Below are positions 1 through 7,884 of a stretch of DNA of 64,000 nucleotides, piece after piece. The notes beneath the pieces were generated by a model. It had not been told where the DNA came from. It made no database searches and saw only the letters and a list, made by a program, of their open reading frames with translations. Position 1 is the stretch's first letter; each line of letters begins with the position of its first letter. A program made the translations under genes and the position numbers. The DNA comes from Candidatus Rhodoferax bjergmarkensis (lineage in GTDB: Bacteria; Pseudomonadota; Gammaproteobacteria; Burkholderiales; Burkholderiaceae_C): positions 1 to 64,000 of the forward strand of contig JADJFX010000020.1 in NCBI GenBank assembly GCA_016708345.1, read 5' to 3'.

Positions 1-102
1 CAACAATCAATATAACGTGGTCAAAAAATATGTCGCGGTGGGTCTCAATTGCCCCTGCGTTACCTCTCAAATTGACATTTCTATCGCGACATAATTTTGG
101 GC
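1..102. repeat. RIT left terminal inverted repeat
   Basis: Positions 1-102 match the reverse complement of 3303-3403 almost perfectly. Differences are limited to a short patch (TAAC versus GGC) and one base in an A-run. The good conservation contrasts with the frameshifted genes inside. Confidence 0.9.
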
Positions 103-139
103 GAATACTGGTATTCCACCAACCTTCAATAGGGGAATA

Positions 140-1387
140 TCATGTTCGAGACTCTCTTTACGCAACCGCGTATTCTTGCCGCACACAATTTGGCTCCATG
201 CCTGGAATCGAGGAAGCGATTCATCCTGTATTGCCTGGAACAAGGTGATCCGCCCGGTCGATCCGGAAGATCGCCTGGATCCTAGTTGGTTTTTCAAAGA
301 GCATGGAATTTGTGCCGATCGGAGCCAATCACACACGATGAAATCGCTTTTGCGGTTGACCATAGGGTCGTCCCATTCGCAACGCCCGAACGGAATGATT
401 CCCAGAGTTCGCGTCGACTGTTCATTCATATCGCCACGGCTTGGTTACGTTCCTGGGACTGCTGAAGGAACATCAACCCATGGAGCAACCGCTTACCCGC
501 TTGATTGAGCAGTATGCCGATTTCTGCGTGAACAGCGGGGGCTTTCGCCCGTGACGATTTCGAACTGACGCACCGGAGATCGACAGTTTTTTGTCCGCCG
601 TATGGCATCCAGTGTCAATCTCAATGGCGTCACCATCCACGATATCGATATCCATATCTGGCGTATCAGGAGGTAATCACGGCTGGGCCAGGGCATCGTT
701 GCACGCACTTGCGAGCACGCTTCGCAATTTCTTCCGATACGCCGAGGACAGGGGTTGGGCTACCAACATTTCTGTTGGTATTGATGCGCCCGTCGTGTTT
801 AGAGAGGATGGCCTGCCGCTTGGGCCGAATTGGGAGGACGTGCAAAGACTCGTCGCCAGTTTTAACGCAGACAGCACGATTGATCTGCGCGACCGCGCGG
901 TGGTCCTGCTGCTGGCTGTCTATGGACTGCGGCGTGGCGAGGTGGTGCGACTCCGTCTGGACGATTTTGACTGGAACGGCGAGATCATTCATGTCACGCG
1001 GCCAAAGCAACGTTGCACCCAGCAATACCCGCTGGTGGAAAACGCGTCGGAACGGCGATCCTGCGGTACCTGAAGGAAGCGCGTCCGCGAGGTGCCCATC
1101 GCGAGCTGTTCCTCTCGGTCGAAGCGCCGATTCGTCCACTGTCACCCGGACGCGTTAGCGGCATTGTCCGCGAGCGTCTCACCCAGCTTGGCATTGACGT
1201 CCCACGACGCGGCGCACATTGCTTAAGACACGCCAACGCCCGGCATTTGCTGGACGCTGGCTTTGCCCTGAAGGAGATCGGCGATCAGCTCGGTCATCGC
1301 AGCGCTTCGACGACGAGGATCTATGCGAAGGTTGATCTGACAGGACTGCGTCGAGTGGCCGAAATCGATTTGGGGAGTCTGCTATGA
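140..1387 (+). pseudogene. ritA: RitA tyrosine recombinase, frameshifted
   Basis: The gene starts with ATG at 140 (protein begins MFETLFTQPR) and ends in the overlap ATGA with ritB at 1384-1387. The core-binding region (YAEDRGW and following) is in one frame. The catalytic part continues after a shift near 1030-1050 and contains an HCLRHANARHLLDAG arginine-box region and GHRSASTTRIYAKVD, the usual C-terminal tyrosine motif. At least one more disruption occurs between about 270 and 600. In a functional RIT element RitA is a site-specific recombinase of the phage-integrase family; this copy cannot make the full protein. Confidence 0.75.
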
Positions 1388-2319
1388 AACTCTACGAACT
1401 TGTCTACCAATACGTGAGCCACAAACAGGCGCTGGGCATGCGCTTCAACTCTGAGGCGGCTACGCTTGCCGCGTTCTGCCGGCCGCTTTGATGGCAACAT
1501 TGACGTGTTATCCGTCACGGTTGAACAAGTGCAGGATTCCTGACTGGCAATAGGCCGCTGACCAACCATTGGAGTAAAAGAAAGTCGGTACTGACTGCTT
1601 CTTTCGCTTCGCCCTCACGTGGCTACATCACGGTTTCTCCACTTCCGCGCTACTGTCCAAAGTTGCCACCGCCATTGACGCCTTATATCTATTCGAAGGA
1701 AGAACTAAAGCGCCTACTCGACGTCGCGCCGGTGGCCTGCAACGCCCGCGTCAAGCTGGAGGCATATGTATTGCACGCACTTATCCTGATCTTGTATGGC
1801 GCGTGCCTTCGCCATGGCGAAGCCTTGCGGCTGACTATGCAAGACGTAGACCTCGACGGTGCTGTTCTGCATATCCGGGGAGACAAATTTTACAAGTCGA
1901 GGCTGATCCCGATGGGAGCAGATTTGAACGGCGCAATGGAACAATACACGCGGCAACGCAACCAGGCATTCGGCAACGAGCCCGACGCGCCATTTTTTGC
2001 TTCCGCGATGGCCGTCCATTAAACCAATCGGTTGTCCACCGCCTTTCAGCGCCGGCGCATCTTGGCAAATGTCCAACGCGAGGGTGGCCCAACCTGCCAG
2101 CCTCGATTGCGCGACCTTCGCCATTCTGGCGCGGTACACAGGTTAATCGCCTGGTATCGCAGTGGCAAAGAATTTACACCTTCTGTTGCCACAACTCTCC
2201 ACCTATCTTGGTCACATCGATTTAGCAGCCACCAGCGCTACCTAACACTGACGCCCGAGCTGTTAAATGAAGCGAGCAAGAGATTCGAGGCCTACGCGTT
2301 GGAGAATCATCATGAATAA
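1384..2319 (+). pseudogene. ritB: RitB tyrosine recombinase, multiply frameshifted
   Basis: ATG at 1384 overlaps the ritA stop, and the protein begins MKLYELVYQYVSHKQALGMR. Pieces of the recombinase occur in all three frames. The middle part with RHGEALRLTMQDVDLDGAVLH lies at 1663-2000, FRDGRPLNQSVVHRL is in a second frame, and DLRHSGAVHRL plus QRYLTLTPELL is in a third. At least four frameshifts separate them. The C-terminus ends next to ritC, whose start overlaps it. Gene order and overlap match other RIT elements. Confidence 0.75.
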
Positions 2320-3303
2320 GTCAGCCATGCTGGGTCCATGGGTTCGTCGATTCCTGATCGAACATTTGGTGGCCGAACGCAACCTTGCTATCAATACCCA
2401 AAAAAGCTACCGCGACATGCTTATTCTGTTGCTACCCTATCTGGCCAGCAAGGTCGACAAGCGGATCGACCGTCTGACGGTGGACGATCTCTCCCGCAAA
2501 TGGTGCGTCTGTTTCTGACGCATATGGAAGACCAACGGCATTGCGCGGTCAGCACACGCAACCAGAGGCTCGGCGGCATCCACGCCCTTGCCCGTTTCAT
2601 TGGCGAACATGCACCGGAATACGTCGACTGGTGGGCGCAAATCCACCTGATTCCCATTAAGAAGACCAGCCAACCGCAGATCAGCTATCTCAACAAGCCG
2701 GAAATGGACGCGCTCCTTGCCGCATCCGACTTGCTTACTGCGCAAGGCGCCGAGAGCATGCGCTGCTATTGTTCATGTTTAACTCCGGCGCACGCGCAAG
2801 CGAAGCAGCTCAGCTCAGGATCGGCGACGTCGACTGGCACACGCGATCCGTCAGTATTGCCGGCAAGGGGAATAAACAACGCCGCTGTCCGCTATGGCAA
2901 TCCACGCTCGATGAGTTGCACTCGCAAACCGAAGGACGGGCCGCGCGCGCAGTGTTCCCTAAACCGGTTTGGCCAGACTATGACGCGCTCGGGAATCCAT
3001 GCGCTGGTAAAGCGCTGCGCCGTGCGTGCGCGTACTGTGATGCCGTCACTGGCTGGCAAGAACGTGCATCCGCATGTCATTCGGCACACGACTGCCTCGT
3101 TGCTACTCGAGGCCGGAGTCGACATCAACACGATACGAGGTTGGCTCGGACACGTTTCGCTGACGACGACCAATATCTACGCCGAGATCAATCTGGAAAC
3201 AAAGGCGCGGGCGTTAGCGGCATGTGAAGTGGAAAGCGATACGGGAGGACAAAAGCATTGGCGCGATCAGCCCGATCTGATGGCATTCCTTCGCACCTTG
3301 TAG
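2312..3303 (+). pseudogene. ritC: RitC tyrosine recombinase, frameshifted
   Basis: ATG at 2312 overlaps the end of ritB. The N-terminal SAM-like domain (NLAINTQKSYRDMLILLLPY) is followed by a shift near 2500. The central part (NSGARASEAAQLRIGDVDW, the first catalytic arginine region) is in another frame from about 2770. The C-terminal half with HVIRHTTASLLLEAGVDINT and GHVSLTTTNIYAEI returns to the earlier frame. It ends with TAG at 3301-3303, directly on the right terminal repeat. Three frameshifts make it a pseudogene, but the motifs identify it clearly. Confidence 0.8.
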
Positions 3304-3403
3304 CCCAAAATTATGTCGCGATAGAAATGTCAATTTGAGAGGTAACGCAGGGGCAATTGAGACCCACCGCGACATATTTTTGACCACGCCATATTGATTG
3401 TTA
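3303..3403. repeat. RIT right terminal inverted repeat
   Basis: This is the inverted partner of 1-102. It starts at the stop codon of ritC and runs into the 34-bp palindrome at 3394-3427. Confidence 0.9.
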
Positions 3404-3427
3404 TGTGCTCGAGCACATAACAATCAA
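3394..3427. repeat. Perfect 34-bp palindrome at RIT right end
   Basis: The sequence is a perfect inverted repeat centred on CTCGAG (3408-3413); each arm begins TTGATTGTTATG. Its left arm is the outer end of the RIT terminal repeat and its right arm lies in the flank, so it could be a recombinase binding or crossover site, or a relic of the target. Confidence 0.8.
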
Positions 3428-3429
3428 AA

Positions 3430-4241
3430 GGGGCCGCGTGGAGCGCCTCGATTCGCTACATCCGTGACAACTCTTTGCCGCGCGCACCTACTCCAGTCTT
3501 GGCGATCTCAACGCACAGGCCGATGCCTGGGTTGCAGGAGCGGCAAGCCAGCGCCCTGCCCCGAAGACACCCAAGCTGACGGTGCAGCAGGCCTTTGAGC
3601 AGGAGAAGAGTCACCTGATGGAACTGCCCGCGACCCCGTTTAGTTGCGACGAGCTCAGGGCCGTATCGGCCGGCAAGACCCCCTACGTGCGCTTCGATCT
3701 GAACGACTATTCGATTCCTCACACCCATGTGCAGCGTAGTCTCACCGTCAGCGCCGACCTGCGCGAGGTACGCATTCTGGATGGCCAACAGGTGCTTGCC
3801 ACCCACCGGCGTTGCTGGGACAAGGGCCAGCAAGTCGAGGTCGACGCCCACTTGGAGGAACTGGTGCAGCACAAGCGAGCCGGACGTGCCCACCGTGATA
3901 CCGACCGCCTGGTGCACGCAATCCCTCAGGTCCAGACCCTGCTCAATGAGGCAGCCAAGCGGGGAGAGCCGCTGGGACGCACCGCCAGTCAGTTGCAGGA
4001 ACTGCTCGATGTGCATGGGCGCACGCAGATGACTGCGGCCGTTGCGGATGCTCTGAATCGTGGTGTCCCACACCCCAATGCCGTTCGCTTGGCATTGGAG
4101 CGCCAACGCCAGGCGCAAACCCCACCCCCGCTGGGCGTGGCCCTGCCCGAGCATGTACGTGAGCGTGACATTGCGGTGCGGCCCCACAGCCTGAGTGGCT
4201 ATGACCAACTCATTGGAGACCCTGACGATGCAAACGACTGA
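3430..4241 (+). pseudogene. istA: IstA transposase C-terminal remnant
   Basis: From about 3430 the frame reads the segment RYIRDN, then after a one-base shift YSSLGDLNAQADAW, then KTPYVRFDLNDYSIPHTHVQ and HRDTDRLVHAIPQ. These follow the C-terminal part of IS21-family IstA, downstream of the DDE catalytic core. The entire N-terminal half, with the helix-turn-helix and the catalytic aspartates, is missing, so the product cannot transpose. It overlaps istB by a few bases, as in intact IS21 elements. A GTG at 3582 opens the longest uninterrupted frame, but it is unlikely to be a real start. Confidence 0.8.
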
Positions 4242-4991
4242 TCCAACCACACTCAAACGTCGTGCCAGGCCCTGCAACTCAACGGCCTGCTGTCCAACTG
4301 GAGCGCGTGCTGCACCGAACCTCGGGTGGCCAATTTGCTGGACTGGGAGGAGCAAGAGAATACCCGGCGCTCAATGGAGCGCCGGCTGCACAATGCGCAT
4401 ATCGGGCGCTTCAAGCCCTTGGCCGATTACGACTGGAACTGGCCCGAGCAGATTGATCAGGGGGCCGTGAGCGACTTGATGACGCTGCAGTTCCTGCAGA
4501 ACGCAAGCAATGCCATCCTGGTAGGGCCATCAGGCGTGGGCAAGACCACCATTGCCCAGAACATCGCGCACCAAGCAGTGTTGCAGGGGCACACCGTCAT
4601 CTTCACCACGGCCGGCAAGCTGCTCGGCGAGCTCGCCAGTCTGGACAGTGATTCGGCCCTTCGAACTCGCTTGCGCCATTACGCAAGGCCCGCCCTGCTG
4701 GCCATTGATGAGGTCGGGTACCTCTCGTATTCCAGCCGCTATGCCGACCTGCTGTTCGAGCTCATCAGCCGCCGCCATGAGCAAAAAAGCACGCTGCTCA
4801 CGACCAACAAATCGTTTACCGACTGGAGCGAAGTATTCCCCAACGCGGCCTGCGTGGTGGCCCTGGTTGACCGACTGGTTCACCACGCCGAGATCGTTGG
4901 CATCAAGGGAGAGTCTTACAGGCAGAAGGAGGCACAAGAGCATGCCAAGGCACGCGCTGGCAAACGCAAAACCTCAAAGGGGACGGCATGA
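4229..4991 (+). pseudogene. istB: IstB helper ATPase, 5' frameshift
   Basis: The AAA+ ATPase that activates IstA is recognisable by Walker A GPSGVGKTT at about 4524-4550 and Walker B LLAIDEVGYL near 4695-4725. The natural start is ATG at 4229 (MQTTDPTTLK). One A appears to be missing near 4255, and restoring it gives the expected continuation CQALQLNGLLSNW into the rest of the gene. Without it the frame is lost, although translation could restart at GTG 4326, which keeps both nucleotide-binding motifs. The C-terminus overlaps the next small ORF by four bases (ATGA). Confidence 0.8.
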
Positions 4992-5206
4992 AGAAATGGC
5001 ATCAGCCCTCGGGGCTCTCAAGTGGACTGCCGTTCAAAGTGGATGCCAACTGGACGCCAGAACAGGCATTGGCGGTGTGGGAGTTGCTTGATGACCTGCG
5101 CGATCGCGTCGGGACCCATTACGGCTTGGTCATGCAGAACCTCATGCGTGAGCAGCGCGTTACCCATCAACCGCTGGAAGACTTTGACCAGGACTTGCCG
5201 TTCTGA
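4988..5206 (+). CDS. Small IS21-associated protein (unknown function)
   Basis: This 72-aa protein starts in an ATGA overlap with istB, so it is probably translationally coupled. It is acidic at the C-terminus (LEDFDQDLPF) and has a helical middle (TPEQALAVWELLDDLRDRV). Proteins of this kind occur downstream of istB in some IS21 elements. Their role is not known. No catalytic motif is visible. Confidence 0.6.
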   Translation: MKKWHQPSGLSSGLPFKVDANWTPEQALAVWELLDDLRDRVGTHYGLVMQNLMREQRVTHQPLEDFDQDLPF

Positions 5207-5238
5207 CTAACGGCGAACTTTTAACACCATCAGTAACC

Positions 5239-5258
5239 AGGGCCCCTCACGGGGCCCT
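5239..5258. repeat. GC-rich hairpin after the IS21 genes
   Basis: An 8-bp inverted repeat (AGGGCCCC / GGGGCCCT) with a TCAC loop. There is no clear T-run, so it may be a weak terminator or a structural element in the IS right end. Confidence 0.5.
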
Positions 5259-5392
5259 ATCCATTGGGGGCGCCGTGAGCATCGGAATCGGCCACCAGAA
5301 TCCAACACCATAACTGATCGCCAGATTGGGCCGCCAAGTTACGCCGCCATTTACGGCCTCCAGATTTTTACGGATTTAGACCGCCGCTAACA

Positions 5393-5411
5393 CCAGCTGA
5401 GCTATGGGCGC
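5393..5411 (-). pseudogene. tRNA-Arg 5' remnant cut by IS21
   Basis: The minus strand reads the first 19 bases of the tRNA-Arg(ACG) found at 55201 (GCGCCCATAGCTCAGCTGG) and then enters the IS21 end. The acceptor 3' strand and anticodon are missing in this window. Confidence 0.85.
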
Positions 5412-5425
5412 GAAAACTGATGAAC

Positions 5426-5499
5426 TGGAATGCGCGACTGGAATCGAACCGATATACACAGCTTGGAAGGCTGGCGCCTAACCACTCGGCCAGGCCCGC
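5426..5499 (-). pseudogene. Chimeric tRNA-Gly(TCC)/Cys
   Basis: The 5' part (acceptor 5' strand, D-arm, TCC anticodon arm) equals tRNA-Gly of copy 2, and the 3' part from the T-arm onward equals tRNA-Cys. The join lies in the shared T-arm GGTTCGATTCC. The acceptor strands (GCGGGCC and CGCGCAT) cannot pair well, so it is probably non-functional. Confidence 0.85.
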
Positions 5500-5505
5500 A
5501 AAAAG

Positions 5506-5587
5506 TGGTCCCCCAGGCGAGACTCGAACTCGCAAAAGCCCGGCTTCTAAAGCCGGTAGGTGTACCAATTTCCATTGCCACCGGGGG
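5506..5587 (-). tRNA. tRNA-Leu(TAG), copy 1
   Basis: An 82-nt class II tRNA with encoded CCA; anticodon loop TTTAGAA; acceptor CCCCCGG/CTGGGGG. It differs from the copy-2 Leu gene at many bases but the stems are kept by compensating changes, so it is probably functional. Confidence 0.85.
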
Positions 5588-5599
5588 AATATCTAAATC

Positions 5600-5676
5600 T
5601 GGCAGAGGGTGGACGATTCGAACGTCCGAATGTCGCGGTCAAAGCGCGATGCCGTAGGCCACTTGGCTAACCCCCC
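5600..5676 (-). tRNA. tRNA-Gln(TTG), copy 1
   Basis: Cloverleaf with TTG anticodon, T-arm GACGTTCGAATCGTC and encoded CCA; identical in type and order to 54727-54803. Confidence 0.85.
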
Positions 5677-5682
5677 ATGTGA

Positions 5683-5758
5683 TGGCATCCCGAGAAGGCT
5701 TCGAACCTTCAACCTCTGGTTTTGGAGACCAGCGCTCTGCCAATTGAGCTATCGAGAT
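5683..5758 (-). tRNA. tRNA-Trp(CCA), copy 1
   Basis: Anticodon stem CTGGT/ACCAG around the CCA anticodon; acceptor ATCTCGA/TCGGGAT; encoded 3' CCA. Confidence 0.85.
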
Positions 5759-5766
5759 GCTGAAAA

Positions 5767-5841
5767 TGGCGTCGCATAGGGGATTCGAACCCCTCTGGGC
5801 AGGATGAAAGCCTGCAGACCTCACCAGAAGTCCAATGCGAC
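5767..5841 (-). tRNA. tRNA-Glu(TTC), copy 1
   Basis: 75-nt tRNA with anticodon TTC, acceptor GTCGCAT/ATGCGAC and encoded CCA. Confidence 0.85.
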
Positions 5842-5955
5842 GAAAAATGGGTGACCGCCGAAGGCAAGGCTACGTGAGCCTCACCGCCGGGGCCGTCTGT
5901 GCAAGCTCCCGTTTGCCATTGTGGTACGGGGAACCATGGCGTGCTCGCTGACAGA

Positions 5956-6033
5956 TGGTTGCAGGGGCCAGATTTGAACTGGCGATCTCAAGGTTATGAG
6001 CCTTGCGAGTTAACCGGGCTTCTCTACCCTGCG
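5956..6033 (-). tRNA. tRNA-fMet-like (CAT), copy 1
   Basis: Anticodon CAT; the first acceptor pair is C1 x A72, the mismatch that marks bacterial initiator tRNA. The anticodon stem lacks the full set of three G-C pairs usual in initiators, so the assignment as initiator is probable but not certain. Confidence 0.75.
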
Positions 6034-6037
6034 AATG

Positions 6038-6113
6038 TGGTGGATCGGGAAGGGTTCGAACCTTCGACGCCTGCGCCTTCAACGCAGCGCTCTACCAACT
6101 GAGCTACCAATCC
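6038..6113 (-). tRNA. tRNA-Phe(GAA), copy 1
   Basis: First tRNA of the minus-strand array; anticodon GAA, acceptor GGATTGG/CCGATCC, encoded CCA. Confidence 0.9.
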
Positions 6114-6470
6114 AAAAACCTATTTCGACAATGCTCACAACGCACCACTCGCATACGTTGCACCAACGACCCTGTGCGAGCCGCTGACACATCAGGCCGA
6201 GTCCAGCGCATGGGTGAACCCATGCCGAGCAGGAACTGCGCAACGGCCTTGTTTGCAAACACTGTCGAAATAGGGCGAGGATGCACACGCATTACCCATC
6301 AGGCAGACCCAACGGCCCTCCGCAACTACTTCGCTGATACCGGCACGGCATTGCTTGCGCAAAACCGCGTTGGTCCCGGTACCAGACATGACACCAACTT
6401 GTTAAAGATCACTTGCCACTGCGTCGATGCGCCGTTGGCATGGCCACTTTGTGTGGCCCAGAAAGCAAAA

Positions 6471-6499
6471 AACCCGGTCCTCTTGCGAGAAACCGGGTT
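6471..6499 (-). terminator. Rho-independent terminator before the array, copy 1
   Basis: On the minus strand the stem AACCCGGT/ACCGGGTT is followed by a T-run. It would stop transcripts of the 70-codon ORF before the tRNA genes. The stretch 6114-6470 between it and tRNA-Phe holds no gene I can support; the array promoter should lie there. Confidence 0.75.
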
Positions 6500-6522
6500 G
6501 CTTGTGTGCAAACGGGAGTTAG

Positions 6523-6735
6523 CTACACGCTACCTCCACCCGGTTGGAACGAATTCTCAAAATCACTCCCGATGGAAGTGGTTTTGGCAATTGCGCTCGT
6601 TGATTGATACATGGACCATCCACCAATCTGCGGCTCTCGGTGAAATGTGGGCAAACCACATGGATTCGAAGCGCGCAGGACCGCACCGCAGCCGATGGGG
6701 CTGTGTGTGAGATGGAGTGCGGTTCTTGCTGTCAC
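6523..6735 (-). CDS. Conserved 70-aa small protein, copy 1
   Basis: The frame starts at GTG 6735 after AGAGACC and ends just before the terminator. The copy at 53668 differs by a few mostly conservative residues (Y/F, D/E, L/M, I/T) and has no frameshift, which suggests selection for a protein. The sequence has HSPIGCGAVLRASNPCG near the N-terminus and a Ser/Gly-rich end (FENSFQPGGGSV). I do not recognise a family. It lies between the DNA-binding gene and the tRNA array in both copies. Confidence 0.55.
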   Translation of the reverse strand: MTARTALHLTHSPIGCGAVLRASNPCGLPTFHREPQIGGWSMYQSTSAIAKTTSIGSDFENSFQPGGGSV

Positions 6736-6846
6736 GATGGTCTCTTTTGAAGTCGGGTTCTAAAAATTGGTTTCAGGTTTAACGCAGCACTTTTGCTTGC
6801 GATGACAGGAAGTGTAAATGTTTTTTACTATTTTGCGCAAGCACAA

Positions 6847-6863
6847 AGTAAAATTATTTTACT
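6847..6863. promoter_or_regulatory. Palindromic operator, copy 1
   Basis: A perfect 17-nt palindrome (AGTAAAAT T ATTTTACT) lies 24 bp before the ATG of the DNA-binding gene; a half-site TGTAAAA follows at 6870. It is conserved at 53539-53555. Autoregulation is the likely use. Confidence 0.65.
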
Positions 6864-6886
6864 GTCGTTGTAAAATCGCAAATCTC

Positions 6887-7246
6887 ATGTCCAGCATCCG
6901 ACTTCGCAACCTTCTTTCTCTGCACCAAGCTTTTGCGCAGGCGCGCGTTACAAATGGGGAGTCGCTTGCAGGGCTGGAGAGCGCGTTTGCTGCTTCCCTG
7001 GAAGTTTCCTTGAGCATGTGGAGCCAGATTAAATCTGGTAGGACTGTGGGCGACAAGCTTGCCCGGCAGTTCGAATCCAAGAGCTCGAAACCTTTGGGCT
7101 GGCTTGACCAGGAACATTCTGAGACTGCACCAGATCCCGCAGAAGAGAAATTCATTGCCACGTGTCGCGCAGCGTGGGCCAGCGCTGATCGAACTGGTCG
7201 GGCGGAACTGAAGAAGATTATTGGGGCGGCCAAGGGGAACACCTAA
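6887..7246 (+). CDS. Small helix-turn-helix-like regulator, copy 1
   Basis: The 119-aa protein contains SLSMWSQIKSGRTVGDKLAR at residues 41-60, which resembles the recognition-helix region of phage-type XRE repressors, followed by GWLDQEH and an acidic-then-basic C-terminus. The start is the ATG at 6887, because the palindromic operator lies just before it. It is diverged by about five residues from the copy at 53153-53515. It is transcribed away from the tRNA array, so a role in controlling the array unit is possible but not shown. Confidence 0.7.
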   Translation: MSSIRLRNLLSLHQAFAQARVTNGESLAGLESAFAASLEVSLSMWSQIKSGRTVGDKLARQFESKSSKPLGWLDQEHSETAPDPAEEKFIATCRAAWASADRTGRAELKKIIGAAKGNT

Positions 7247-7413
7247 CTGCTGCAGTTCAGCTATTCATCGCATTTGCGCGTCACCACTTACTTGCATGTC
7301 CATTGCGGGTGCTGAAACAGAAATGATGCAGTTTCACCTTGGGCCCACTGTGGCCGGTGGGGAACCCGGCAGAATGCGGCCACAAAACGACATTCAAGCC
7401 GAGCAGGAAACCT

Positions 7414-7591
7414 ATGCAAGAAATCTATGTGAGTACGGACGTGGAAACGGATGGACCAATCCCAGGTCCTCACTCGATGCTCAGTTTCGCATCTGCGGCA
7501 TACGACGCCGATAAGAATCTAATCGCCACCTTCAGCGCCAATCTTGAGACGCTGCCCGACGCTAAACCTGACAAAAAAACCGCTGAATGGT
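7414..7591 (+). pseudogene. DEDD 3'-5' exonuclease, 5' fragment
   Basis: The ATG at 7414 opens STDVETDGPIPGPHSMLSF, the ExoI motif of an RNase T/DEDD-type exonuclease common in Proteobacteria. The frame runs to KKTAEW and is then interrupted by the TIR-bounded element at 7592. The remainder of the same protein resumes at 9019. Joining the two parts across the 9-bp target duplication restores the frame (AEWWATQPEAWAACR), so the insertion broke a once continuous gene. The promoter is not obvious; the start has AGCAGGAAACC just upstream. Confidence 0.85.
7583..7591. repeat. 9-bp target-site duplication, left copy
   Basis: CTGAATGGT here is repeated at 9019-9027, directly outside the terminal inverted repeats of the inserted element. 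Confidence 0.85.
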
Positions 7592-7617
7592 CTAGCCGTT
7601 CCACCAAGGAGTTGTTA
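7592..7617. repeat. Left terminal inverted repeat of the MNT-HEPN element
   Basis: Begins CTAGCCGTTCCACC and pairs with the reverse complement of 8992-9018. Confidence 0.8.
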
Positions 7618-7641
7618 AGAGCAACTGGACTGATTTAGAAG

Positions 7642-7670
7642 GGGCTCCAGTCTTTGGTTGGAGCCCTTTT
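7642..7670 (+). terminator. Terminator just inside the left end
   Basis: Stem GGGCTCCA/TGGAGCCC with a 9-nt loop and a TTTT tail. It would stop transcripts entering from the broken exonuclease gene and so insulate the passenger genes. Confidence 0.7.
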
Positions 7671-7814
7671 CTGCTGGAGGAAAAATCTTCTGCAGGTGAA
7701 ACGGCTACTAAAGAGCCTTTGCGCCACCTCTTACAGCGTTCCGGTGAGGTTTCATGGGTTCTGACAACCCTTTTGCTAAAACTCTTTAACAAAATCCACA
7801 AAACGTGTACACTC

Positions 7815-7869
7815 ATCCACTAATTGTGGATTTTTAACGAAATACCTATAATGTGGATTATTGTCCACA
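7815..7869 (+). promoter_or_regulatory. Promoter with two palindromic operators for the MNT-HEPN pair
   Basis: A -35 TTGTGG (7824-7829) and -10 TATAAT (7847-7852) are 17 bp apart. One palindrome (ATCCAC-5-GTGGAT, 7815-7831) covers the -35 and a second (TGTGGA-6-TCCACA, 7852-7869) follows the -10. The shared half-site GTGGA suggests autoregulation by the winged-helix part of the antitoxin. Confidence 0.7.
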
Positions 7870-7884
7870 AATCAGGGATATGTA

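Larger units (their letters stand above)
1..3403 (+). mobile_element. RIT element (recombinase in trio), decayed
   Basis: Three consecutive tyrosine-recombinase genes (ritA, ritB, ritC) lie head to tail with overlapping ends and are bounded by near-identical inverted repeats of about 100 bp. This is the described architecture of RIT elements. All three genes carry frameshifts, so the copy should be immobile unless another RIT supplies recombinases in trans. The left terminus coincides with the window edge and could extend a few bases further. The element lies against the remnant of an IS21-family element, and the 5' half of that istA is missing, so RIT probably inserted into it. Confidence 0.85.
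3428..5392 (+). mobile_element. IS21-family element, 5'-truncated
   Basis: The block contains the C-terminal part of istA, a frameshifted istB and a small downstream ORF, in the usual IS21 order. The right end lies at about 5392, where the reverse complement starts TGTTAGCGGCGG; IS21-family ends begin with TG. The bases immediately after it are the 5' part of a tRNA-Arg on the minus strand, so the element sits inside that tRNA gene. The left end was removed or displaced by the RIT element. Confidence 0.75.
5393..7304. repeat. Large inverted repeat, copy 1 (truncated)
   Basis: This block is an inverted, diverged copy of 53104-55220. It contains the same tRNA order (Phe, fMet, Glu, Trp, Gln, Leu, Gly/Cys, Arg), the same terminator, the same 70-codon ORF and the same DNA-binding gene. 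Homology ends on the left exactly at the IS21 boundary and fades on the right around 7304. Compared with copy 2 it has lost part of tRNA-Gly, most of tRNA-Cys and all of tRNA-Ser. Confidence 0.9.

Noticed and set aside
7861..7884. TTG 7861 as start of the MNT antitoxin
   Set aside because: The TTG lies within the second palindromic operator and 9 bp after the -10, so it would leave almost no leader; GTG 7885 has a ribosome site.
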